A model generated the notes under the pieces. It searched no databases and was not told the origin of the DNA. It saw only the letters and a list, made by a program, of their open reading frames with translations. From CAZYBG01 sp964645155 (GTDB lineage: Bacteria > Pseudomonadota > Alphaproteobacteria > Rhodobacterales > Rhodobacteraceae), in contig CAZYBG010000159.1 of assembly GCA_964645155.1 (NCBI GenBank), positions 1 through 5,402 on the forward strand: a stretch of DNA of 5,402 bases, given 5' to 3'. How positions within the stretch are numbered: position 1 is the stretch's first letter; every line of letters starts with the position of its first letter. The translations under genes and the position numbers were made by a program. Below, in pieces: positions 1 through 5,267 of the stretch.

Positions 1-2
1 CC

Positions 3-695
3 GACAACCCCTCGATCACCCGCGACGTGTCGGGCGAGGGCGTGCAGCAGGCGCTCCTGAAGATCATGGAGGGCACGGTGGCGAGCGTGCCGCCGCAGGG
101 CGGGCGCAAGCACCCGCAGCAGGAATTCCTCCAGGTCGACACGACGAACATCCTCTTCATCTGCGGCGGCGCCTTCGCCGGGCTGGAGAAGATCATCGCG
201 CAGCGCGGCAAGGGCTCGGCCATCGGCTTCGGCGCCGAGGTGAAGGACCCCGAGTCCCGCGGCGTGGGCGAGACGTTCAAGACGCTCGAGCCGGAGGACC
301 TGCTGAAGTTCGGGCTCATCCCCGAATTCGTCGGCCGTCTGCCGGTGATCGCGACGCTCGAGGATCTCGACGAGGGGGCGCTGGTGTCGATCCTGACCGA
401 GCCGAAGAACGCGCTGGTCAAGCAGTACCAGCGGCTCTTCGAGATCGAGGGCGTGGACCTGACCTTCACCGACGACGCGCTGAAGGCGATCGCCAAGCGC
501 GCGATCGCGCGCAAGACCGGCGCCCGCGGCCTGCGCTCGATCATGGAGGACATCCTCCTCGAGACGATGTTCGAAATGCCCTCGCTGCGCGGGGTGGAGG
601 AGGTCGTGGTCAACGAGGAGGCGGTGAACGCCGGCGTCAAGCCGCTGATGATCTACGCCGAGGGCTCGAAGAAGGAGCCGGCGACGGCGGGGTGA
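3..695 (+). CDS. clpX: ClpX, ATP-binding subunit of ClpXP protease (5' end missing)
   Basis: ClpX is a cytoplasmic AAA+ unfoldase that feeds substrates into the ClpP peptidase. The reading frame is open from base 3, so the true start and the zinc-binding and Walker A/B parts lie upstream; 230 codons remain. Fragment residues 1-16 match the conserved stretch that follows Walker B (DNPSITRD, SGEGVQQ). A GGRKHP pore-entry (RKH) loop lies near 35-37, and an IGFG loop, the ClpP-docking loop in this family, near 74-77. GLIPEFVGRLPV carries the probable arginine finger near 112, and GARGLRS near 173-179 carries the sensor-2 arginine. The tail ends in an acidic/Ala-rich stretch after KPLMIYAEG, as in E. 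coli ClpX. No frameshift or missing motif is visible. The family call is essentially certain. The GTG at 27 is an internal valine, not a start. Confidence 0.98.
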   Translation, partial: DNPSITRDVSGEGVQQALLKIMEGTVASVPPQGGRKHPQQEFLQVDTTNILFICGGAFAGLEKIIAQRGKGSAIGFGAEVKDPESRGVGETFKTLEPEDLLKFGLIPEFVGRLPVIATLEDLDEGALVSILTEPKNALVKQYQRLFEIEGVDLTFTDDALKAIAKRAIARKTGARGLRSIMEDILLETMFEMPSLRGVEEVVVNEEAVNAGVKPLMIYAEGSKKEPATAG

Positions 696-704
696 TCCCC
701 GCCG
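685..704 (+). other. Hairpin with the clpX stop codon in its loop
   Basis: A perfect 8-bp inverted repeat, CGGCGGGG (685-692) and CCCCGCCG (697-704), encloses a TGAT loop; the TGA stop of clpX (693-695) sits in that loop. No T tract follows. It may be the first part of a bipartite transcription end or may protect the 3' end of the mRNA. In such GC-rich DNA a chance repeat is also possible. Confidence 0.4.
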
Positions 705-732
705 GCGGCAGGCGCGCCATGGCGCCCTGTCG

Positions 733-758
733 CGGCCCCGCCGATGCGGGGCCGTTCT
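733..758 (+). terminator. Probable terminator after clpX
   Basis: A perfect 9-bp stem, CGGCCCCGC (733-741) with GCGGGGCCG (746-754), closes on a CGAT tetraloop and is followed by TTCT. It lies 38 bp after the clpX stop and before the next gene. The T tract is weak, as is common for intrinsic terminators in GC-rich alphaproteobacteria. The stem is strong and the position is right. Confidence 0.6.
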
Positions 759-781
759 GCATCCGGGCGGAACGATCGGTT

Positions 782-807
782 GCCGGCGATGCCGCTTGAT
801 CGCCGGC
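782..807. repeat. 9-bp inverted repeat upstream of the Rid-family gene
   Basis: GCCGGCGAT (782-790) and ATCGCCGGC (799-807) are exact reverse complements separated by 8 nt. They lie between the clpX terminator and the Rid gene start at 854. This could be an operator or a hairpin in the Rid leader. No T tract follows, so a terminator is less likely. I did not find a convincing promoter for the Rid gene around it. Confidence 0.35.
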
Positions 808-853
808 CCGCGGCGGGCGAGGGTGGGCCGACGCAGCGCTGCCGGAGGCCCGC

Positions 854-1264
854 ATGACCCGCCGCCACATCTCCACCGGATCGCCGTTCGAGGCCGAGAT
901 CGGCTATTCCCGTGCGGTCGTCACGGACGGCTGGGTGTTCGTGTCGGGCACCACGGGCTACGACTACGCAACGATGACCATGCCGGAGGGGGTCGAGGAC
1001 CAGTGCCGGAACGCGCTCGGCACGATCGAGCGGGCGCTGCACGAGGTCGGCGCCAATCTCGACGACGTGGTGCGCGTTCGCTACATCCTGCCCGCCGCCG
1101 CCGACTGGCCGCCCTGCTGGCCGATCGTGTCGGCCGCGTTCGCGCAGGCCCGGCCGGCCGCGACGATGCTGGTCGCGGGGCTCCAGGCCCCCGAGATGCG
1201 GATCGAGATCGAGGCCACCGCGCGGCTGTCCGACCTTGCCCGCCAGCGCCGCTGGGCGCCCTGA
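854..1264 (+). CDS. RidA/YjgF/UK114-family protein, non-canonical (catalytic Arg absent)
   Basis: This 136-residue protein has the usual length and pattern of the Rid family, small cytoplasmic trimers. Family marks are the N-terminal strand with GYSRAVVTDGWVFVSG (17-32), a central helix with NALGTIERALHEVGANLDDVVRVR (53-76), and the C-terminal signature RPAATMLVAGL...RIEIEATA (100-123). In E. coli RidA, Arg105 in the PARS motif binds the carboxylate of the enamine/imine substrate. By my hand alignment the equivalent residue here is Ala103 (PAAT), while the IEIEA glutamates are kept. Members lacking this Arg are generally not active as 2-iminoacid deaminases, so calling it RidA by function would be unsafe. 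The ATG at 854 has a GGAGG Shine-Dalgarno at 844-848, five bases away. It sits alone between clpX and the complex I accessory gene; its substrate cannot be read from context. Confidence 0.9.
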   Translation: MTRRHISTGSPFEAEIGYSRAVVTDGWVFVSGTTGYDYATMTMPEGVEDQCRNALGTIERALHEVGANLDDVVRVRYILPAAADWPPCWPIVSAAFAQARPAATMLVAGLQAPEMRIEIEATARLSDLARQRRWAP

Positions 1265-1289
1265 CGCCGCGCCCTGACGCCCGCGCCCC

Positions 1290-1318
1290 TAGACCTTCGC
1301 GCCGCCTTCGGCCATATG
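1290..1318 (+). promoter_or_regulatory. Candidate promoter for the NDUFA12-mlaD-DUF2155 operon
   Basis: TAGACC (1290-1295) and CATATG (1313-1318) are separated by exactly 17 bp, 28 bp upstream of the start at 1347. The -35 matches TTGACA at 4 of 6 positions; the -10 is weak at 3 of 6. It is the only AT-containing stretch in an otherwise GC-rich 82-bp gap. The call rests on spacing and position. Confidence 0.4.
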
Positions 1319-1346
1319 GGGAGGCAACGAGAGCCGGAGGCACCGG

Positions 1347-1730
1347 ATGGGCATCCTGAACACGCTGCTGCGCGCCGTGACCTGGTGGAACAGCCAGACG
1401 ATCGGCACCCAGCTTTTCACCTGGCGCAACGGCGTCAGGGTGGGTGAGGACGCGCAGGGCAACCTCTTCTACCAGAGCCGCGACGGCGTGCGCCGCTGGG
1501 TCATCTTCAACGGCGAGGCCGAGGCGAGCCGCGTCAGCCCCGACTGGCACGGCTGGCTGCATCACACCTGGGACGAGCCGCCGACCGCGGCGCCGATCCG
1601 GCGGAAGGCGTGGGAAAAGCCGCATGTGCCGAACCTCACCGGCACCGCCGCCGCCTATGCGCCGCCCGGCTCGATCCGCCGCCCCGACCCGGTCGAGCGG
1701 CGCGACTACGAGGCCTGGACGCCCGAATGA
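1347..1730 (+). CDS. NADH:ubiquinone oxidoreductase subunit NDUFA12 family (B17.2 homologue)
   Basis: This is a 127-residue homologue of the mitochondrial complex I accessory subunit NDUFA12/B17.2, one of the few supernumerary subunits shared with alphaproteobacteria. In the complex it binds the peripheral arm on the matrix/cytoplasmic side and stabilises it. Family features are an N-terminal WWNSQTIGTQLFTWRNG region (13-29), VGEDAQGNLFYQ (32-43), RRWVIFNGEAEASRVSPDWH (49-68), then GWLHHTWDEPP (69-79) and a basic, proline-rich tail with KPHVPNLTGT. The start is the ATG with GGAGG at 1336-1340, six bases upstream. The gene lies outside any nuo cluster, as this family commonly does, and leads a three-gene operon; the next gene starts 10 bp after its stop. 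The family call is firm. A physical role in complex I here follows from the family. Confidence 0.95.
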   Translation: MGILNTLLRAVTWWNSQTIGTQLFTWRNGVRVGEDAQGNLFYQSRDGVRRWVIFNGEAEASRVSPDWHGWLHHTWDEPPTAAPIRRKAWEKPHVPNLTGTAAAYAPPGSIRRPDPVERRDYEAWTPE

Positions 1731-1740
1731 GGCGGGCGTG

Positions 1741-2208
1741 ATGGCAGAGAACGCGGCAGAGGTGCTGGTCGGCGGCGCGGTCCTTGCCGCCGCGCTCGGC
1801 TTCGTCGTCTATGCCGGGCAGGTCGCCGGCTTCTCGCGCGACGGCGGCGCCTACGAGCTTCGCGCCAGCTTCCGCTCGGCCGAGGGCGTCGCCGTGGGCA
1901 CCGATGTCCGCCTCGCCGGGGTCAAGGTCGGCACCGTCACGGCGCTCGAACTCAACCCCGAGACGTTCTTCGCCGACACCACCTTCACCGTCGAGCGTTC
2001 GATCGCCGTCCCCGACGACAGTGCCGTGCTGATCGCCCAGGAGGGGCTGCTTGGCGGCAGCTTCGTCGAGATCCAGCCCGGCGGCTCGCCGTTCGACATC
2101 GAGCCGGGCGGCCAGGTGCTCGACGCGCAGGGCTCGGTCAGCCTCATCACGCTCCTCCTTCGCGCCTTCACCGGCGAGGAGGCGGAGGCGCCGCCGGTCG
2201 CGCCATGA
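1741..2208 (+). CDS. mlaD: MlaD-like MCE-domain lipid transport protein
   Basis: This 155-residue protein has one N-terminal membrane segment (about 8-27, VLVGGAVLAAALGFVVYAGQ) and a single periplasmic MCE domain (about 37-115). The domain shows ELRASFRSAEGVAVGTDVR, LAGVKVGTVTALEL and AQEGLLGGSFVEIQPGG; the last motif is typical of MlaD. In E. coli, MlaD forms a hexameric ring on the MlaFEDB ABC transporter and carries phospholipid between the inner and outer membranes. After the MCE domain comes a short hydrophobic stretch, SVSLITLLLRAF (132-143), the expected position of the ring-forming C-terminal helices. The start at ATG 1741 has GAGG at 1729-1732, eight bases away, overlapping the upstream stop codon. 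A GTG directly before it (1738) would add only one residue. No mlaF, mlaE, mlaB or mlaC lies in the window, so it would have to pair with a transporter encoded elsewhere. Confidence 0.93.
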   Translation: MAENAAEVLVGGAVLAAALGFVVYAGQVAGFSRDGGAYELRASFRSAEGVAVGTDVRLAGVKVGTVTALELNPETFFADTTFTVERSIAVPDDSAVLIAQEGLLGGSFVEIQPGGSPFDIEPGGQVLDAQGSVSLITLLLRAFTGEEAEAPPVAP

Positions 2209-2606
2209 GGGCGGCCGTCCTCGCCCTGTGCCTCGGCCTCGCCCTGCCCGCGGGCGCGCAGGAGGCGCCGCCTGCGCCGCCGGCACTGCCCGAGGGGCCG
2301 GAGACGCTGAACGCATCCGGCGCCGTGCTGCGCGGCCTCGACAAGGTGACCGGGCAGAGCCGCGACCTCGAACTTGCCGAGGGCGAGGCGGTGCGCCTCG
2401 GCCTCATCACGGTGACGCTCGGCGAATGCCGCTACCCGGCCGCCGATCCGGCCTCGAACGGCTATGCCTGGGTGACCGTCGACGACCCGGCGGCCGAGGC
2501 GCCGGTCTTCGCGGGCTGGATGATCGCCGCCGCACCGGCGCTGAGCGCGCTCGACCATCCGCGCTACGACGTCTGGCTCATCCGCTGCAACATCCCCGGC
2601 GGCTGA
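2205..2606 (+). CDS. DUF2155-family secreted protein of unknown function
   Basis: This 133-residue protein has a clear Sec signal peptide (MRAAVLALCLGLALPAGA, likely cleaved after Ala18), then a Pro/Ala linker (19-30) and a compact domain (about 35-130). I recognise the DUF2155 pattern: LRGLDKVTGQSRDLELAEGE, LGLITVTLGECRYP, an aromatic AGWM segment and a closing HPRYDVWLIRC. Cys75 and Cys128 are the only cysteines of the mature domain and could form a disulphide in the periplasm. The ATG overlaps the mlaD stop by 4 bp (ATGA). The nearest purine-rich GGAGG ends 16 bases upstream, too far for a normal Shine-Dalgarno, so translation is probably coupled to mlaD. The 3' end overlaps the convergent aat gene by 43 bp. 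The biochemical role is unknown; linkage to mlaD hints at an envelope function. Confidence 0.9.
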   Translation: MRAAVLALCLGLALPAGAQEAPPAPPALPEGPETLNASGAVLRGLDKVTGQSRDLELAEGEAVRLGLITVTLGECRYPAADPASNGYAWVTVDDPAAEAPVFAGWMIAAAPALSALDHPRYDVWLIRCNIPGG

Positions 2607-3208
2607 GGCGGCGCGCCGGCGCGGTCGAAGTCGGCCTCGTGGCCGAGCGCCTCGGACAGCCGCCGCTGGTATTCGCCGCGGCTGATCTCCACCGCGCCGA
2701 GGCTGGCGAGGTGCGGTGTCAGGAACTGCGTGTCAAACAGCGTGAAGCCGCCCAGGCGCAGCCTGTCGACGAGGTAGGCCAGCGCGATCTTCGACGCGTC
2801 GGTGCGCCGCGAGAACATGCTCTCGCCGAAGAACGCCGCGCCGATCGTCACCCCGTAGACGCCGCCGGCGAGCTCGGCGCCGTCCCAGACTTCGAGCGAA
2901 TGCGCGAACCCCGCGCGATGAAGCGCGAGATAGGCGTCGAAGATCGGCGGGCTGATCCAGGTTTCGGCCCGCGCGGCGCAGCCGGCGACGACGCCCGCGA
3001 AATCGGCGTCGGTGCTGATCCGGTGCGGCCAGGTCAGCAGCCGCCGGCGCAGCGAGCGCGAGATGTGGAAGCCGTCGAGCGGCAGGACCCCACGGTGCTG
3101 CGGGTCGACCCAGAAGACCTCGCGCCGGCCGCCCGACTCGGCCATCGGGAAGATGCCGGCGGCATAGCCCCGCAGCAGCACCTCGGGGGTCAGCGGCGGC
3201 GCCACCAT
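2564..3208 (-). CDS. aat: Leucyl/phenylalanyl-tRNA--protein transferase
   Basis: Aat moves Leu or Phe from charged tRNA to proteins with N-terminal Arg or Lys, making them N-end-rule substrates for ClpS-ClpAP in the cytoplasm. Starting at ATG 3208 the protein has 214 residues, against 234 in E. coli; the shorter N-terminus is normal in alphaproteobacteria. Motifs are LLRGYAAGIFPM (11-22), FWVDPQHRGVLPLDGFHISRSLRR (32-55), WISPPIFDAY (84-93), GGVYGVTIGAAFFGESMFSRRTDASK (115-140) and TLFDTQFLTPHLASLGA (156-172); GESMFSR and FDTQ are hallmark segments. A GGGGG run just upstream of 3208 can serve as ribosome binding site, 11 bp after the accC stop. An in-frame ATG at 3244 would overlap accC by 25 bp and add a non-conserved 12-residue extension, so I prefer 3208. 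It is third in the acc operon. The TAG stop lies inside the opposing DUF2155 gene. Confidence 0.96.
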   Translation of the reverse strand: MVAPPLTPEVLLRGYAAGIFPMAESGGRREVFWVDPQHRGVLPLDGFHISRSLRRRLLTWPHRISTDADFAGVVAGCAARAETWISPPIFDAYLALHRAGFAHSLEVWDGAELAGGVYGVTIGAAFFGESMFSRRTDASKIALAYLVDRLRLGGFTLFDTQFLTPHLASLGAVEISRGEYQRRLSEALGHEADFDRAGAPPQPPGMLQRMSQTS

Positions 3209-3219
3209 GCCGCCCCCGC

Positions 3220-4566
3220 TCAGCCCATGTTCTCGGCGAGCCACTTCTCCAGCCAGTGGATCGTGTAGTCGCCGGCGATGATCTCGGGTTGGTCGAGAAG
3301 CTGGCGGAACAGCGGGATCGTGGTGTCGACCCCGTCGACGATGATCTCGCCGAGCGCCCGCCCGAGCCGCGCCAGCGCTTCGGGCCGATCGCGGCCATGG
3401 ACGATTAGCTTGCCGATCAGGCTGTCGTAGTAGGGCGGGATCCGGTAGCCGTCGTAGAGCGCGCTGTCCATCCGCACGCCGAGGCCGCCCGGTGCATGAT
3501 ACTGCGTCACCCGGCCGGGCGAGGGGGCGAAGTTCGGCAGCTTCTCGGCGTTGATCCGGACCTCGATCGAATGGCCGTTCGGCTTCAGGTCCTCCTGCTG
3601 GAACTCCATCGGCAGGCCGGCCGCGACGCGCACCTGCTCGCGCACCAGATCGACGCCGTAGACCGCCTCGGTCACCGGATGCTCCACCTGCAGGCGGGTG
3701 TTCATCTCGATGAAGTAGAATTTGCCGTCCTCGAACAGGAACTCGACCGTGCCGGCGCCGGCATAGCCGAGCTTGGCCATCGCATCGGCACAGATGCCGC
3801 CGATCTCGGCCCGCATCGCTGAGGTGATGGCCGGGCCGGGCGCCTCTTCCAGAACCTTCTGGTGGCGGCGCTGCAGCGAGCAGTCGCGCTCTCCCAGATG
3901 CACCGCCCGGCCGCGGCCGTCGCCGAACACCTGGATCTCGATGTGCCGCGGATGCCCGAGATACTTCTCGATATAGACCTCGTCGTTGCCGAACGCCGCC
4001 TTCGCCTCGGACCGCGCGGTGCGGAACGCGGTCTCGAGCTCGGCCTCGGTCCGGGCGAGCTTCATGCCGCGCCCGCCGCCGCCGGCGGTCGCCTTGATGA
4101 TGACCGGATAGCCGATCGCCTTGCCGGCCGTGCGCGCCTCCTCCAGCGTGGCGACGCCGCCGTCCGAGCCCGGCACCACGGGGATGCCCAGCGACTTGGC
4201 GGTCTCCTTCGCGGTGATCTTGTCGCCCATGATGCGGATGTGCTCGGCCCGCGGGCCGATGAAGATCAGGCCGTGATCCTCGACGATCTGCACGAAGGTC
4301 GCGTTCTCGGAGAGAAAGCCGTAGCCCGGATGGATCGCCTCGGCGCCGGTGATCTCGGCCGCCGAAATGATCGCGGGCATCGACAGGTAGCTGTCGGGCG
4401 AGGGCGCGGGTCCGATGCAGACGCTCTCGTCGGCCATGCGGACATGCATCGCGTCGGCGTCGGCGGTGGAATGCACGGCCACTGACCCGATCCCCATCTC
4501 GCGGCAGGCGCGGATCACGCGGAGGGCGATCTCGCCCCGGTTCGCGATCAGGATCTTCTGGAACAT
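3220..4566 (-). CDS. accC: Acetyl-CoA carboxylase, biotin carboxylase subunit
   Basis: AccC uses ATP and bicarbonate to carboxylate the biotin carried by AccB, the first half-reaction of malonyl-CoA synthesis. At 448 residues it is full length (E. coli 449). The N-terminal domain begins FQKILIANRGEIALRVIRAC (2-21). The ATP-grasp core holds Lys116, the glycine-rich loop KATAGGGGRGMK (158-169) and His208. Further active-site marks are ERDCSLQRRHQK ending at Lys237, Glu275, and the signature EMNTRLQVEHPVTE (287-300) with Glu287, Asn289 and Arg291. Arg337 in EVRINAE matches the catalytic arginine. All sit one residue before their E. coli counterparts, so the enzyme looks intact. The start ATG follows the accB stop by 4 bp with GAGGG overlapping that stop, so translation is probably coupled. 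This keeps AccB and AccC production in step. Confidence 0.99.
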   Translation of the reverse strand: MFQKILIANRGEIALRVIRACREMGIGSVAVHSTADADAMHVRMADESVCIGPAPSPDSYLSMPAIISAAEITGAEAIHPGYGFLSENATFVQIVEDHGLIFIGPRAEHIRIMGDKITAKETAKSLGIPVVPGSDGGVATLEEARTAGKAIGYPVIIKATAGGGGRGMKLARTEAELETAFRTARSEAKAAFGNDEVYIEKYLGHPRHIEIQVFGDGRGRAVHLGERDCSLQRRHQKVLEEAPGPAITSAMRAEIGGICADAMAKLGYAGAGTVEFLFEDGKFYFIEMNTRLQVEHPVTEAVYGVDLVREQVRVAAGLPMEFQQEDLKPNGHSIEVRINAEKLPNFAPSPGRVTQYHAPGGLGVRMDSALYDGYRIPPYYDSLIGKLIVHGRDRPEALARLGRALGEIIVDGVDTTIPLFRQLLDQPEIIAGDYTIHWLEKWLAENMG

Positions 4567-4570
4567 GCCC

Positions 4571-5074
4571 TCACTCGATGATCATGAGGGGCGCGCCGTA
4601 CTCGACCGGTGCGCCATCGGTCACGAGGATGCGCCTCACCGTCCCCGACCGCGGCGCCGGGATCTGGTTCATCGTCTTCATCGCCTCGACGATCAGGAGC
4701 GTCTGGCCCTCGGTCACCGCGGTGCCGACGCTGACGAAGGGCGTCGCCCCGGGTTCGGACTGCAGGTAGACGGTGCCGACCATCGGCGAGGTCACCGCGC
4801 CCGGATGCTCGGCGGGGTCGTCCGAGCCGGCGGCGACCGCCGGGCCCGCTCCCGCGCCGCCGGCGGCCGGCAGGAGCTGCATCGCGGGGGCGCCCGCCGC
4901 CGGGCCGGACATCATCTGCACAACCTGCGGCGCGGCCTTCGAGACGCGGACGTTGAGGCTGTCGTCCTCGCCGTAGTCGCGCTTCACCTCGAGCTCGGTC
5001 AGGTCGTTCTCCTTCAGGAGCCGCGCCAGCGCCTCGATGAAGGCCACGTCGGCCTCGTGGTCGTGCTTGGTCAT
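4571..5074 (-). CDS. accB: Acetyl-CoA carboxylase, biotin carboxyl carrier protein
   Basis: AccB carries covalent biotin between the AccC carboxylase and the AccAD carboxyltransferase. From ATG 5074 it has 167 residues (E. coli 156). The N-terminal AccC-binding region (about 8-47) includes FIEALARLLKENDLTELEV and a short acidic segment. An Ala/Pro/Gly-rich flexible linker follows (about 57-92), then the biotinyl domain (about 93-167) beginning AVTSPMVGTVYLQSEPGATPFV, with the thumb loop typical of AccB. The biotin site EAMKTMNQI places biotin on Lys133. The canonical motif is EAMKMMN or EAMKLMN; Thr after Lys is a mild variation. The chosen start has GAGGAC six bases upstream. The frame stays open to 5269, but that extension runs through the promoter region and is not AccB-like. 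It heads the accB-accC-aat operon. Confidence 0.98.
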   Translation of the reverse strand: MTKHDHEADVAFIEALARLLKENDLTELEVKRDYGEDDSLNVRVSKAAPQVVQMMSGPAAGAPAMQLLPAAGGAGAGPAVAAGSDDPAEHPGAVTSPMVGTVYLQSEPGATPFVSVGTAVTEGQTLLIVEAMKTMNQIPAPRSGTVRRILVTDGAPVEYGAPLMIIE

Positions 5075-5131
5075 GCCGTCCTCGCGTGGTTCTGCCCCGC
5101 CCGTCTGCCGCGGGCCTCCGACGTCCCGCCG

Positions 5132-5160
5132 CTTATATGCGAGGCGGCATGGGGTGAAAA
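5132..5160 (-). promoter_or_regulatory. Probable sigma70-type promoter of accB-accC-aat
   Basis: Read on the minus strand, TTTTCA (5160-5155) and TATAAG (5137-5132) are separated by 17 bp. They match TTGACA at 4 of 6 and TATAAT at 5 of 6 positions. Transcription would start near 5125, giving a leader of about 50 nt before the accB ATG at 5074. This is the best promoter-like match in the gap. Confidence 0.6.
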
Positions 5161-5187
5161 GCGGCACGTGCGGCCACGGCGCGGCCT

Positions 5188-5219
5188 GCCGAAAATTTAC
5201 CGTTTGGAAAAATTTCGGC
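5188..5219. promoter_or_regulatory. AT-rich dyad, candidate RutR-like operator
   Basis: An island rich in A and T stands out in the divergent accB/preT gap. The arms GCCGAAAATTT (5188-5198) and AAAATTTCGGC (5209-5219) are complementary at 10 of 11 positions. Nested across the centre, 5196-5211 reads TTTACCGTTTGGAAAA, which matches 10 of the 14 fixed positions of the E. coli RutR consensus as I remember it, TTGACCAnnTGGTCAA. RutR senses uracil/thymine and controls pyrimidine catabolism, fitting the gene that starts at 5268. The dyad is seen directly; the RutR assignment is inferred. Confidence 0.4.
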
Positions 5220-5267
5220 GCTGTGGCAGCGTTCCACGACATGGTGAGCTCGAGGAGGCGCGCCTTC

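Noticed and set aside
2612..2623. Perfect 12-bp palindrome CGCGCCGGCGCG near the end of aat, considered as a bidirectional terminator.
   Set aside because: It has no loop and no T tract, lies within the aat coding sequence, and GC palindromes this short are expected by chance here.
3..3208. Functional link between clpX and aat as a local protein-degradation cluster.
   Set aside because: Aat acts through ClpS-ClpA rather than ClpX, and the genes are on opposite strands in separate operons, so proximity alone is weak evidence.
3209..3244. Upstream ATG for aat at 3244.
   Set aside because: It would overlap accC by 25 bp and add a 12-residue stretch unlike the conserved Aat N-terminus; ATG 3208 leaves the 11-bp gap expected in this operon.
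2051..3268. Long plus-strand open frame of about 400 codons running across mlaD, the DUF2155 gene and aat.
   Set aside because: The translation is low-complexity Arg/Ala/Pro-rich, typical of an out-of-frame reading of GC-rich genes, and it overlaps three well-supported genes.
5196..5224. TTTACC at 5196-5201 as a -35 element for preT.
   Set aside because: No acceptable -10 hexamer lies 16-18 bp downstream, so a preT promoter could not be placed with confidence.
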